Origin: WJKG01 sp964627305
GTDB taxonomy: Bacteria; Zixibacteria; MSB-5A5; GN15; FEB-12
Assembly (NCBI GenBank): GCA_964627305.1
Contig: CAZVHP010000002.1
Span: forward strand, 1-64,000
Direction of reading: 5' to 3'
Length of the DNA: 64,000 nt
This document shows, one piece after another, positions 26,523-34,451 of the stretch. The position numbers were made by a program, and so were the translations under genes. Under the pieces are notes generated by a model that had not been told where the DNA came from, did not search any database, and saw only the letters and a list, made by a program, of their open reading frames with translations. The stretch's first letter is position 1. Each line of letters opens with the position of its first letter.

Positions 26523-27734
26523 ATGAACGTTTTAATTGTAACCCAGCATTTCCCGCCGGAGAAGGGGGCAGTACGGCGGTTGTACGAGTTCGCGCGGTTC
26601 TTCGCCCTGCAGGGGGAGAATGTGTCGGTTCTGACGGCCATGCCGAACTATCCGGATGGTGTGGTGCCGGAGGAATACCGGGGCAAGTTCTTCACCGTTG
26701 AGGATATGGACGGGGTGACGGTGTATCGCAGCTACGTGCTTCCGGCTCCAAATAACTATCCCGGGCGGCGGATGATCGGGTTTGTGGTCTTTCTGATAAC
26801 ATCGGTTGTTAACTCCTTCCGGATCAACAAGAAGTTCGATTTGGTGATTGCCTCGACCCCGCCGGTTACTACGCCGGTGATCGGGTGGCTTCTGAGCCGA
26901 CTGAAGAAGGCTCGTCTGGTGATCGAGATACGGGACCTTCAGCCGGAGTCTTCAGAGGAGTTCGGCAACCTGAAGCCATCGATTCTCACCCGTCTGCTCA
27001 AGAAGTTTATGCACTGGCTGTACCGTCGCGCAGACTATGTCGTTCCGGTGACTGACGGTATCACGGAGTATCTGCAAAGCGTGGGGATTCCCCGCGAGAA
27101 GCTGGTGACGGTGAAGTCGGGGGTGTCCAACGAGTTCCTGGCGGCTAACAGCAACGGCGTCAGGAAGAAGTTCGGCTGGGAAGGCAAGTTTCTGGTGATG
27201 TACACCGGGACAATCGGCTGGGCGCACTGTCTTGAGACAGTTATTGAGGCGGCGCGTCACCTTGTTGATCAGCCGGATATTGAATTTGTCTTTGCCGGCG
27301 ATGGTCAGAAGCGTGGAGCCCTGGAGGCGATGGTGCGTGATTACGGACTGAAGAATGTCCGGTTCATCGGCCTGCAACCCCTTGATTCGATCCCGTATTT
27401 CCTGCAGGCCTCCGATGTGCTGGTGCACAGCATGAAGGAAGTCCCGCTGACGAGAGTGGCCCTGCCGTCCAAGTTGTTTGAGTATATGGCTTCAGGCAAG
27501 CCGATCATTTACGGTTCTTCTGGTGGCGAGGCAATCGAGGAGCTTGAGAGGGCCGGTGGGGCGCTGTCGTTCCCGGCTGAGGATCCGGAGACGCTGGCTG
27601 ATTTGATTCTTAAGCTGAAGACGGGGCAGATCGATGGTCATCAACTGGGCAGGAGCTACTACGATCATGTCGCGCGGTATCACCGTCGTGAAGTCTGGGC
27701 GGAACGATACCTGACCCTGATTCGCAGCATGTAG
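26523..27734 (+). CDS. Glycosyltransferase family 4 (WbuB-like)
   Basis: This is a 403-residue GT-B fold enzyme with no signal peptide. The N-terminus VTQHFPPEKGAVRRLYEFAR and the MPNYPDG segment are typical of WbuB-type GT4 enzymes that add sugars to O-antigen or capsule repeat units. The C-terminal donor-binding half has the E-x7-E-type region EYMASGKPIIYGSSGGEAIEEL. The next gene is a UDP-GlcNAc 2-epimerase, so the pair probably serves a surface polysaccharide with a ManNAc-type sugar (inference). Confidence 0.88.
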   Translation: MNVLIVTQHFPPEKGAVRRLYEFARFFALQGENVSVLTAMPNYPDGVVPEEYRGKFFTVEDMDGVTVYRSYVLPAPNNYPGRRMIGFVVFLITSVVNSFRINKKFDLVIASTPPVTTPVIGWLLSRLKKARLVIEIRDLQPESSEEFGNLKPSILTRLLKKFMHWLYRRADYVVPVTDGITEYLQSVGIPREKLVTVKSGVSNEFLAANSNGVRKKFGWEGKFLVMYTGTIGWAHCLETVIEAARHLVDQPDIEFVFAGDGQKRGALEAMVRDYGLKNVRFIGLQPLDSIPYFLQASDVLVHSMKEVPLTRVALPSKLFEYMASGKPIIYGSSGGEAIEELERAGGALSFPAEDPETLADLILKLKTGQIDGHQLGRSYYDHVARYHRREVWAERYLTLIRSM

Positions 27735-27874
27735 CCTTGTTCGCCCGCTGGCTGGTTTATTCCCTAACACTCTGCTTTTTTTCGGGCGCCTTTTGCCTAT
27801 ATTGGCCCGATGCCGCCTTCAGGGATCGGTGAGCGGCTGCGAGTGTGGTTGCAACAGGTGAGGACATATCGCCC

Positions 27875-28966
27875 ATGAGAATCGTACAAGTAGTCGGTGC
27901 CCGCCCGAATTTCATGAAGGCGGCGCCTTTGGTCAGGCAGCTTCAGAAACACCCCCATAGCTTCCACAGCATCCTCATCCACACCGGTCAGCATTATGAT
28001 CACTCCTTGTCGCAGGTGTTTTTCGACGATCTTGATCTGCCGCGGCCGGATCTGCATCTGGGGATTGGGTCCGGAACTCACGCCGTTCAGACCGGCAAGA
28101 TGATGATAGAGCTGGAGCTGGCTCTGGGTGAGCTTCAGCCTGACCTGGTGATTGTCTTTGGTGACGTCAATTCGACGCTGGCGACGGCCCTGGTGACCTC
28201 GAAGCTGCGTCTGCCGCTGGCGCACGTGGAATCGGGGCTGCGCAGTTTCGACATGACGATGCCTGAGGAGGTCAATCGGCTTGTGACGGATCGGCTGGCG
28301 GATCTGCTGTTTGTCAGTGAGCCGGCCGGATTGGTGAACCTGCGCCAGGAGGGAGTGGACGACCGGAAAGTGTTCTTTGTGGGGAATATCATGATCGATT
28401 CCCTCATGATCAGCCTGAATGCAGCGCGGGATTCGGATGTTCTTTTGCGGCTGGGGCTAAAAGAGAAGTCATACGCGGCGTTGACTCTGCACCGTCCCAC
28501 CAATGTCGACGATCCCGACACCTTACGCCGCCTGCTGGCGTGTGCGGCTGATATCAGCCGACGGCTGCCGGTGGTGTTTGCCTGTCATCCGCGCACTCGC
28601 AAGAACATGCGCCGGTTCGGTATCGATCAGGAGTCATTGCCGCCCGGATTGATGATTATCGAGCCGCTCGGCTACCTTGACTTTGTCAGGCTGCAATCAT
28701 CGGCGCGGATTGTCCTGACGGATTCCGGGGGGATTCAGCAGGAGGCCACGTACCTGAATACTCCCTGCCTGACACTGCGTACGTCCACTGAGCTGGTGGA
28801 GACGGTACAGCGCGGGTCGAATACGTTGTGCGGTACCGACACCGGGAAGATACTCGAGTTGGTCGATGCTGTCATGCGGGGGGAGTATAAGCGAGGGTCG
28901 GTGCCTGATCTGTGGGATGGCCGGGCGGCAGAGCGGATAGTGCAGGTGCTGCTGGAGAGGATGTAA
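27875..28966 (+). CDS. wecB: UDP-N-acetylglucosamine 2-epimerase, non-hydrolysing
   Basis: This 363-residue enzyme interconverts UDP-GlcNAc and UDP-ManNAc for surface polysaccharides. The ATG at 27875 gives the standard N-terminus MRIVQVVGARPNFMKAAPL; the frame extends to a GTG at 27845 but that start is unlikely. Hallmarks are TGQHYDHSLSQVFF, VFGDVNST, HVESGLRSFD, MPEEVNR, THHR-equivalent TLHRPTNVD and TDSGGIQQEA. The stop codon is only 8 bp from a 15-bp direct repeat that borders an inserted segment. Confidence 0.94.
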   Translation: MRIVQVVGARPNFMKAAPLVRQLQKHPHSFHSILIHTGQHYDHSLSQVFFDDLDLPRPDLHLGIGSGTHAVQTGKMMIELELALGELQPDLVIVFGDVNSTLATALVTSKLRLPLAHVESGLRSFDMTMPEEVNRLVTDRLADLLFVSEPAGLVNLRQEGVDDRKVFFVGNIMIDSLMISLNAARDSDVLLRLGLKEKSYAALTLHRPTNVDDPDTLRRLLACAADISRRLPVVFACHPRTRKNMRRFGIDQESLPPGLMIIEPLGYLDFVRLQSSARIVLTDSGGIQQEATYLNTPCLTLRTSTELVETVQRGSNTLCGTDTGKILELVDAVMRGEYKRGSVPDLWDGRAAERIVQVLLERM

Positions 28967-28973
28967 GAGGATG

Positions 28974-28988
28974 TAAGGGGGCTTAGCG
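28974..28988 (+). repeat. Left 15-bp direct repeat flanking the DUF3800 segment
   Basis: TAAGGGGGCTTAGCG occurs here and again, identically, at 29927-29941. The two copies border the 938-bp segment that carries the DUF3800 gene. Confidence 0.9.
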
Positions 28989-29004
28989 ACAAAAGGAAGG
29001 GCTA

Positions 29005-29810
29005 ATGGTGGCGAAGTACCGAATGTACGTGGATGAGGTTGGAAACCCCGACCTGGGCAGTTCCGGCAATCCAAATCACAGATACTTGAGCCTTACCGGT
29101 GTCATGATTGATCTGGAGTACGTGAGCAGACGATTCATCCGGAGATGGAGCAGTTGAAGTCAGAGTTTTTCGCTTCCCATCCCGATGATCCACTGGTCCT
29201 CCGCCGGAAGGAGTTGGTCAATGCACGCTGGCCGTTTCATCATCTCAGGGATGCTCAGGTGAGGCAAGCGTTCGATTCACGGCTCTTGTCACTTTTGCAG
29301 CAGTGGCGTTACTGCGTGGTAACTGTCTGCATTGACAAACTGTACCATCGGGAGACTTATCGGGTACGGAGATTCGAACCGTATCACTACTGCATGATGA
29401 TCCTTCTTGAGCGTTTTGTCCTGTATCTGGAAGGACTGCACGCCGTCGGCGACGTAATGGCAGAATCACGAGGGGGGAGTGAGGACCGGCGCCTGAAGGA
29501 TTCGTACTCTCGCCTCTGGCTTAGTGGCAGCGACTATATCTCACACCAAAGGTTTGCCGCCTGCCTGACTTCGAGGCAGCTCAAGGTCAAGCTTAAGAGC
29601 AACAACATATCCGGTCTCCAACTGGCGAATATTATGGCACATCCAAGTCGTTCGGAAGTTCTTCTTGAAAACGGTCAGTCGGTCAAACCGCTACCGCCGT
29701 TTGCAGCGAAGATTGTAGACGTTCTCCAGAAGAAGTACTACCAGCGTTCTGGAAAAGTTTTCGGCAAGAAGTACATCGGAGAGGCCCCCAGAAAAAGAAA
29801 GGGCCCTTAA
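29005..29810 (+). pseudogene. DUF3800 protein gene with a -1 frameshift
   Basis: ATG 29005 follows AAGGAAGG and opens a frame coding MVAKYRMYVDEVGNPDLG, the typical N-terminal catalytic-looking motif of DUF3800 (D-E-x-G-x). That frame stops at TGA 29155-29157. The continuation (IHPEMEQLKSEFF onward, 221 residues to 29810) is in another frame. Joining the two needs one extra base at about 29118-29133, giving a normal-length DUF3800 protein of about 268 residues. No slippery heptamer is visible there, so a disabling deletion or a sequencing error is likelier than programmed frameshifting. DUF3800 proteins are RNase H-fold-like and common on mobile or defence loci; their function is unsettled. 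It sits between 15-bp direct repeats. Confidence 0.85.
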
Positions 29811-29935
29811 CGGGCCCCGATGGCTTTACCATCCACCTCCAGTTACCTGGATTACCCCATTATACGACATTTGGGGTTCTGAGTTCAACAAAAAAGCGTC
29901 CTACTGATTCTTGTGCACAACTACTCTAAGGGGGC
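29800..29935. other. Non-coding 3' part of the inserted segment
   Basis: GGGCCC-TTAAC-GGGCCC forms a short hairpin over the DUF3800 stop codon (29802-29818). A lower-GC stretch without an ORF then runs to the right direct repeat. Confidence 0.5.
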
Positions 29936-29941
29936 TTAGCG
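29927..29941 (+). repeat. Right 15-bp direct repeat flanking the DUF3800 segment
   Basis: This is an identical copy of the 28974-28988 sequence. It overlaps the final codon and stop of coaX (bases 29936-29941), so the element ends exactly at the 3' end of that gene. Confidence 0.9.
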
Positions 29942-30703
29942 GTTGGCCTCGACAATAAGGCGGATGCCCTCGAGCGTCAGGGTATCGTTGGTCTCGGTGA
30001 TGTAGCGGCTGTGTTGGCTGATGCTGCCGGCAAGTCCGCCGGTGGCGACGACCTTCGTCTCCTGAAAGCCGGTCTCGCCGATAATCCTCTGAATGATGTA
30101 GTCCACCTGGCCGACAGTGCCATAAAACAGACCCGATTTGAGGGCCTCGACGGTGTTGCGTCCGACGATCTGTTCGGGCGGCTCAATGGGTACCTCAAAC
30201 AGCCGGGCAGCCTTGCGGGCCAGTTCGGCCAGGGAGGTCTCCGGTCCGGGGGTGATCACGCCGCCGATGTATGCTCCCTGATCGTTGACGATATCGAAGG
30301 TGGTCGCGGTGCCGAAGTCGGCAACAATAAGCGGGCCGCCATAGTGGTGGTAACCAGCGGCGGCATTGGCGAAGCGGTCGGCGCCGACCTGTTCCGGGGC
30401 GGGCATATCGATGTCTATGGGAAGCCTGACGCGGTGAGTGATCAGCAGCGAGGGGCAGTCGCACAAACGCCCGACAGCGGTTGCAATCGATTGGGTCAGG
30501 CGCGGGACAACCGAGGCTATGGCGGCCTCGGTGATGCCGGTCGGCTCAATTTGGTGATGTATCAGACAGCCGCGAATGAACAGCAGGGCTTCATCGGCTG
30601 ACAGAGCAGTGCGAGTGGCGAGGCGGAAACTGGCCCGTAGGTGATCATCCCGAAAGATGCCGAAGCGGACGCTGGTGTTGCCGATGTCGATAGCGAGCAG
30701 CAT
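29936..30703 (-). CDS. coaX: Type III pantothenate kinase
   Basis: This 255-residue cytoplasmic enzyme phosphorylates pantothenate in the first step of coenzyme A synthesis. It has the ASKHA-fold phosphate loop LAIDIGNTSVRFGIF at the N-terminus, GADRFANAAAG, DFGTATTFD and GGVITPG. The length is normal for CoaX. No ribosome binding site precedes the ATG at 30703. The -10 element ends 5 bp before it, so the mRNA is probably leaderless. Its stop codon lies inside the right direct repeat of the DUF3800 insertion. Confidence 0.93.
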   Translation of the reverse strand: MLLAIDIGNTSVRFGIFRDDHLRASFRLATRTALSADEALLFIRGCLIHHQIEPTGITEAAIASVVPRLTQSIATAVGRLCDCPSLLITHRVRLPIDIDMPAPEQVGADRFANAAAGYHHYGGPLIVADFGTATTFDIVNDQGAYIGGVITPGPETSLAELARKAARLFEVPIEPPEQIVGRNTVEALKSGLFYGTVGQVDYIIQRIIGETGFQETKVVATGGLAGSISQHSRYITETNDTLTLEGIRLIVEANR

Positions 30704-30737
30704 GGCACAATATTGTGCCGGAGGCGACGCTTGTCAA
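30704..30737 (-). promoter_or_regulatory. coaX promoter with 16-bp palindrome over the -10
   Basis: On the minus strand TTGACA (30737-30732) and AATATT (30714-30709) are 17 bp apart. The -10 lies in the centre of a perfect 16-bp palindrome GGCACAATATTGTGCC (30704-30719) that touches the start codon. A regulator bound there would block both promoter and start. Confidence 0.65.
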
Positions 30738-30892
30738 TTGGCGGTCTTGCTCCGGAGGAGTTTTTGTTGATTCACGGATGGGTTTAGGCCTAAGCTACGG
30801 CAGTGAAGATTTCCGGACGACACCTGGTCGGGTGTGGGTCGCGGGGGCCAGATGTTGGACGCTGTGACAGTGAAATGATGGAAAGGTGTGCC

Positions 30893-32044
30893 ATGAAGCG
30901 CTGGTTCGTGATTGCGGTTCTCGGGGGGATGTTGACAGTTGTGGGGTCGGCCTTTTTCGGCTGTTCCAACGACGATTTCGTGACTAACCCTGATGGCGAT
31001 CCCAATCAGTTGCCTCTCCAGGCGCTGCACATTGATGTTGACACCTCGGCGCTGGCGATTGCCTTCGACCCGTTGCGGGCTGTTACCAGTGTGACGGTGC
31101 AATTCGTGGTCCGCGATCAGCATGGTGTAGCGGTCAATCCTGACCGTCTGCGCGTCGAGCTGCTGCTGGACGACCGGCCGGTCGATGAAGAGGCGCTGTT
31201 TGACAGCACCTCCGTGCAGTTGGGATCGGATATGCTGTTGTACGTGGTGCTGGATGCCTCGTACTCGATGGTTATCGGCAAGGAGTTCGGGAATATGAAA
31301 GCGGCAGCGGCCTCGCTGGTGAAGTCGGTCGCTGATTCGTGGAAAGACCGCAGCGGTGAGGTTCGCTGGCGGCTGCTGTGGTTTGACGATCAGCTACACT
31401 ATCCCAACGGCCAGTGGGCGGTTGGCGATATCGCCAGGATCCCCCAGCCGAGCCAGGGGGCGTTCACCAAACTGCTCGGAGCGGTGGAGTATGCCGCTGG
31501 GCAGATGTATCAGCTTGGTGCCGGAGCCGGCGAGAACGGGTTTGCAATCGGGCCGCTGGATCACCACATGATGGTCGTCTTCTCTGACGGCAAGGACAAC
31601 TATAGCTGGAAAGACAACTACAACGAGGGCAACCCCAGGGTGCTTCACTCTATCCCCGGGACCACCCTGCAGTACTGGCAACAGGGACACCCCGCCACGG
31701 ACAAGCAGACTCTGCTGGCCACGCTGAGCGGTGAGCAGGGCCCGGATCATGTTCATGTTCTGGGCTTTGGTGCGGGGATCGACCAGGAGGAGCTAAGCGA
31801 GATCGCTGCTGCTGCCAACGGGCGCTATTTCCGTGATTTGCAGGGACGGAATATCGCGGCTCTGTTTGATAGTGTTGCCGGAGAGATTACGACTATCCAG
31901 ACCTATGGTGCCGGTATGCCGCTTCAGGCCGGAGACTACGAATTCACAGTCCGCGTGATCAGCAAAAGCCATGCTTCGGTCCGTACGGAGTTCAGTTTTC
32001 CCTTCCGCGGCGGCGATGAGAGCGCCGGGCCGTTGTGGCCGTAG
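30893..32044 (+). CDS. VWA-domain lipoprotein
   Basis: This protein has 383 residues from the ATG at 30893, which follows GGAAAGG; an in-frame GTG at 30803 is unlikely. Residues 1-24 form a lipoprotein signal peptide with lipobox FFGC. A von Willebrand factor A domain spans about residues 115-345. The MIDAS motif DASYSM, a downstream Thr and the Asp of VVFSDGKDNYSW suggest a metal-ion-dependent adhesion site. The N-terminal part (30-110) is probably beta-rich. It is likely a surface or periplasmic binding protein; the ligand is unknown. Confidence 0.85.
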   Translation: MKRWFVIAVLGGMLTVVGSAFFGCSNDDFVTNPDGDPNQLPLQALHIDVDTSALAIAFDPLRAVTSVTVQFVVRDQHGVAVNPDRLRVELLLDDRPVDEEALFDSTSVQLGSDMLLYVVLDASYSMVIGKEFGNMKAAAASLVKSVADSWKDRSGEVRWRLLWFDDQLHYPNGQWAVGDIARIPQPSQGAFTKLLGAVEYAAGQMYQLGAGAGENGFAIGPLDHHMMVVFSDGKDNYSWKDNYNEGNPRVLHSIPGTTLQYWQQGHPATDKQTLLATLSGEQGPDHVHVLGFGAGIDQEELSEIAAAANGRYFRDLQGRNIAALFDSVAGEITTIQTYGAGMPLQAGDYEFTVRVISKSHASVRTEFSFPFRGGDESAGPLWP

Positions 32045-32062
32045 GGGCGCCTTGGGGGCTAA

Positions 32063-32353
32063 TCAACCCGCGGGCGGCGGAGTGTGAGCGCCGACTCGCC
32101 GGGCCAGCTCGATATTGATCTTCTCAGCCGATTTGTAGGCATCCCACATGCCGTAGATCCAAAGAATCGGGGTGGTGATGAAGCCGATCAAAATGAACAT
32201 GAGCAGGAACGAGATGCCGTAAGCAACGATGAAGATAATGCCCTTGGCAATCTGGCCGTTGTAGATCTGTCCCAGCCCCATGAAGAAGAACGAGAGAACC
32301 GCCGCGAGGCCCGCGTTCTTATAGGACGGGGGAGGCATGGAAGCGTATGTCAT
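32063..32353 (-). CDS. TM2-domain small membrane protein
   Basis: This is a 96-residue protein with AAGGAG 8 bp before the ATG. Two hydrophobic helices (residues about 17-35 and 38-62) surround the TM2 signature FFMGLGQIYNGQIAKGI. The C-terminal IYGMWDAYKSAEK matches the family's cytosolic tail. TM2 proteins are common and their function is unclear. It is convergent with the VWA gene. Confidence 0.85.
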   Translation of the reverse strand: MTYASMPPPSYKNAGLAAVLSFFFMGLGQIYNGQIAKGIIFIVAYGISFLLMFILIGFITTPILWIYGMWDAYKSAEKINIELARRVGAHTPPPAG

Positions 32354-32514
32354 CTGTCATTCTCTCCTTGTGCTGATGAGCCCGGTTTAGTGAAGCTGTC
32401 TGTTGTTCATAATACCGTACCTGGCGGCGCATATTCAAACACTTTTTTGGCGCTGGGCCCATTATCTGCGGACGACCGGGGGAGAATCTTGTTTCCGCCG
32501 GCGTATGCCTCGCT

Positions 32515-32526
32515 TATACTCAGGGG
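32515..32526 (+). promoter_or_regulatory. -10 element of a leaderless promoter (DUF116 gene)
   Basis: TATACT at 32515-32520 ends 6 bp before the ATG at 32527, so transcription should start at or next to the start codon. A -35 is weak (TTGTTT is 20 bp upstream). Confidence 0.5.
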
Positions 32527-33204
32527 ATGAAGCCTCGCTACCCGACTTATCATCTTGAGGACGACACGTACCGCAAACTGACTGCGTTCGTTGATCAACT
32601 GCTTGATACAGGGTACGCGACATTTGCGCCTGAGTTTGGCCGTATCGATGACTTTCTGAAGACGGTGGCAACCGAGTCGCCCCAACGTGATGCCCACAGG
32701 CTGCGCCAGAGCGAGAAGGCGCGGTATTTGCTGGAACTGGTGTCATTCGAGATCTACGACCGGCTGGACCGGGAGGCGTTCAATCGCGCCGACAAGACAC
32801 TCATTGTGATGCCTGACTGCCTGAGTCTTCACAACCCGAACTGCGACAAGCTTGACCTGCCGACCGGCGATGTGTGCCGTCAGTGTACCGAGGATTGTTT
32901 TGCGTCGCAGATTTGCGATGTGGGGGCGGAGTTCGGTGTGAGTTCTGTGTTCTCCAAGCGGAAGCTGGAACAGCAACTGGAGCATTACCAGCAGACGCAG
33001 GGTGATTTTGGGGTGGTCGGGATTGCATGTGTGCTGATGCTTGCCTCGGGGATGCGGTCGGCGCACGAGGTGGGGGTCCCGGCGCGGGGGGTGTTGCTGG
33101 AAGGATGCGGCTGTGAACACTGGAACGACCAACCGTTTTCGCCGCAACTGGCCCTGGATCGGCTGCGGGCGATTTTGCAGGAGAAATATGGACGAGCGGA
33201 TTGA
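32527..33204 (+). CDS. DUF116-like cysteine-rich protein
   Basis: This is a 225-residue cytoplasmic protein. The C-terminal 130 residues follow the DUF116 pattern: LIVMPDCLSLHNPNC, then CRQCTEDCFASQIC, then GVVGIACVLMLASGM and GVPARGVLLEGCGCEHW. The grouped cysteines could hold an iron-sulfur cluster or zinc, but this is not shown. The gene overlaps the following acetyltransferase by 17 bp, so the two are translationally coupled. Confidence 0.75.
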   Translation: MKPRYPTYHLEDDTYRKLTAFVDQLLDTGYATFAPEFGRIDDFLKTVATESPQRDAHRLRQSEKARYLLELVSFEIYDRLDREAFNRADKTLIVMPDCLSLHNPNCDKLDLPTGDVCRQCTEDCFASQICDVGAEFGVSSVFSKRKLEQQLEHYQQTQGDFGVVGIACVLMLASGMRSAHEVGVPARGVLLEGCGCEHWNDQPFSPQLALDRLRAILQEKYGRAD

Positions 33205-33631
33205 GCGGATCGAGCAGCTTGGGATTGAGGCTTATGATGACATTGTCCGGGTGTGGGGCAACGCCGGTTTGACCTGGCGGCCGACCGGGCGCGACAGCGA
33301 AGAGCGATTAACGCAGGAGATGGCGCGGGATGACGCGGCGTACTTCGGGGCGTTTGTCAATGAGCGGCTGGTCGGGGTAGCGCTGGCGACGTATGACGGC
33401 CGCAAGGGGTGGATCAACCGGGTGGCGGTGGAACCTGACTATCGTCGCACGGGTCTGGCGCGCAAGCTGCTGGATGCGTGTGAGTTGTTTTTGAAGCGCC
33501 GGGGGGCGCTGGTGATCGCGTGCCTGATCGAGGAGTGGAATTTCCCCTCGATGGACCTGTTTGTGTCGTGCGGTTACGTGTTTCACAAGGACATTCACTA
33601 CTTCTCGAAGCGGGAATCGCCGGAGGCGTAG
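33188..33631 (+). CDS. GNAT-family N-acetyltransferase
   Basis: This is a 147-residue protein starting inside the end of the DUF116-like gene; AGGAGAAAT precedes the ATG. The acetyl-CoA-binding motif A is visible as VAVEPDYRRTGLARKLLDAC (R/Q-x-x-G-x-A). A beta-bulge segment LVGVALATYDG precedes it. The fold family is clear. The acceptor substrate is unknown. Confidence 0.88.
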   Translation: MDERIERIEQLGIEAYDDIVRVWGNAGLTWRPTGRDSEERLTQEMARDDAAYFGAFVNERLVGVALATYDGRKGWINRVAVEPDYRRTGLARKLLDACELFLKRRGALVIACLIEEWNFPSMDLFVSCGYVFHKDIHYFSKRESPEA

Positions 33632-33689
33632 GGCTGCGGGGCAGCGGGGCTGGAGTGATTGACGGCGGGCAGATAGACGTTCGGTTTGA

Positions 33690-33731
33690 TGGAAAACAAA
33701 CAGATGCCGGACCGCCTTGCGGCGGTCCGGC
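33690..33731 (-). terminator. Rho-independent terminator for tlpA-like gene
   Basis: A perfect 11-bp stem (GCCGGACCGCC with GGCGGTCCGGC) and a 4-nt loop are followed on the minus strand by a T-rich tail (ATCTGTTTGTTTTCC). It lies 40 bp after the minus-strand stop codon. Confidence 0.88.
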
Positions 33732-33772
33732 CCGGTCGCATCCTTGCGCAATGCCCTGTCCTTACGTGCGTG

Positions 33773-34315
33773 TTACGAGCGCAGGGCCTTCTCGAAAGCC
33801 CTCTTGAAATCGGCGTAGCCGCGGGCGCCGATGAAGCGTTCCACCTCGTTCCCGTCGGCGTCGAAGAAGATTGTCGTGGGTATGCCGCGGGTAGCGTTGA
33901 AGAACTCCATCAGTTGCTGGTTGCCGACGAGCATGACCCAGTTCATGTTGTGTTCGCTGGCAAAGGAACCGACATGGTCGACCGAGCCGCGCTCGACCGC
34001 CAGTGAGATCATCTCGATGCCGTTGTCCTTGTACTCGTTGTAGATTTCGACCATGTGCGGAATTTCCATCCGGCACGGCGCACACCAGGTGCCCCAGAAG
34101 TTGACAACTGTCGGTTGCTTGCCGAGCCACTTGTTGAGCTGGTGCGGGTTGCCCTGCAAGTCTGTGGCCACCAGTTGAGCGGACTGGCCGACATTGGTCA
34201 TGGCGGTGTGGTCGGACGACCTTGCCTGCCCCTGATCATCGCCACCACACCCGGCAATCATGAGAGTCAGGGCCAGCCCGAAACAGAGCACGGAGAAGTG
34301 AGTCTTGCGCATCAT
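33773..34315 (-). CDS. TlpA-like thiol-disulfide oxidoreductase lipoprotein
   Basis: This is a 180-residue thioredoxin-fold protein. Residues 1-23 are a lipoprotein signal peptide with lipobox IAGC. The redox motif is WCAPC in VNFWGTWCAPCRMEIPHM (residues about 70-87), and the cis-proline loop is RGIPTT. TlpA/ResA proteins reduce cysteines of apocytochromes or other exported proteins. An octaheme cytochrome gene elsewhere in the window (55185) is one possible client, but this is only inference. Confidence 0.9.
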   Translation of the reverse strand: MMRKTHFSVLCFGLALTLMIAGCGGDDQGQARSSDHTAMTNVGQSAQLVATDLQGNPHQLNKWLGKQPTVVNFWGTWCAPCRMEIPHMVEIYNEYKDNGIEMISLAVERGSVDHVGSFASEHNMNWVMLVGNQQLMEFFNATRGIPTTIFFDADGNEVERFIGARGYADFKRAFEKALRS

Positions 34316-34334
34316 TGTTGTCCTTTATAGCTGT

Positions 34335-34364
34335 CATATAGCTGTTAGCGGTTATTCCGGACAA
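34335..34364 (-). promoter_or_regulatory. Promoter for tlpA-like gene
   Basis: On the minus strand TTGTCC (34364-34359), an 18-bp spacer and TATATG (34340-34335) lie 20 bp upstream of the ATG. AAGGACA serves as the ribosome binding site. Confidence 0.55.
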
Positions 34365-34416
34365 TACCTGTAACACAATCGGATGGCCACAAGTTTTGTT
34401 TTTTTGATCGGTAATC

Positions 34417-34451
34417 TTGTGCTGTCGGTTGAGCGGCGATATATTGCCCAC
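34417..34451 (+). promoter_or_regulatory. Leaderless promoter of thyX
   Basis: TTGTGC at 34417-34422, a 17-bp spacer and TATATT at 34440-34445 are followed after 6 bp by the ATG at 34452. Transcription should therefore start at the start codon itself. Confidence 0.65.

Noticed and set aside
29118..29133. Programmed frameshifting in DUF3800
   Set aside because: No slippery heptamer or following pseudoknot is evident.
29365..29380. tRNA-like GATTCGAACC
   Set aside because: It lies inside the DUF3800 coding frame and no cloverleaf can be drawn around it.
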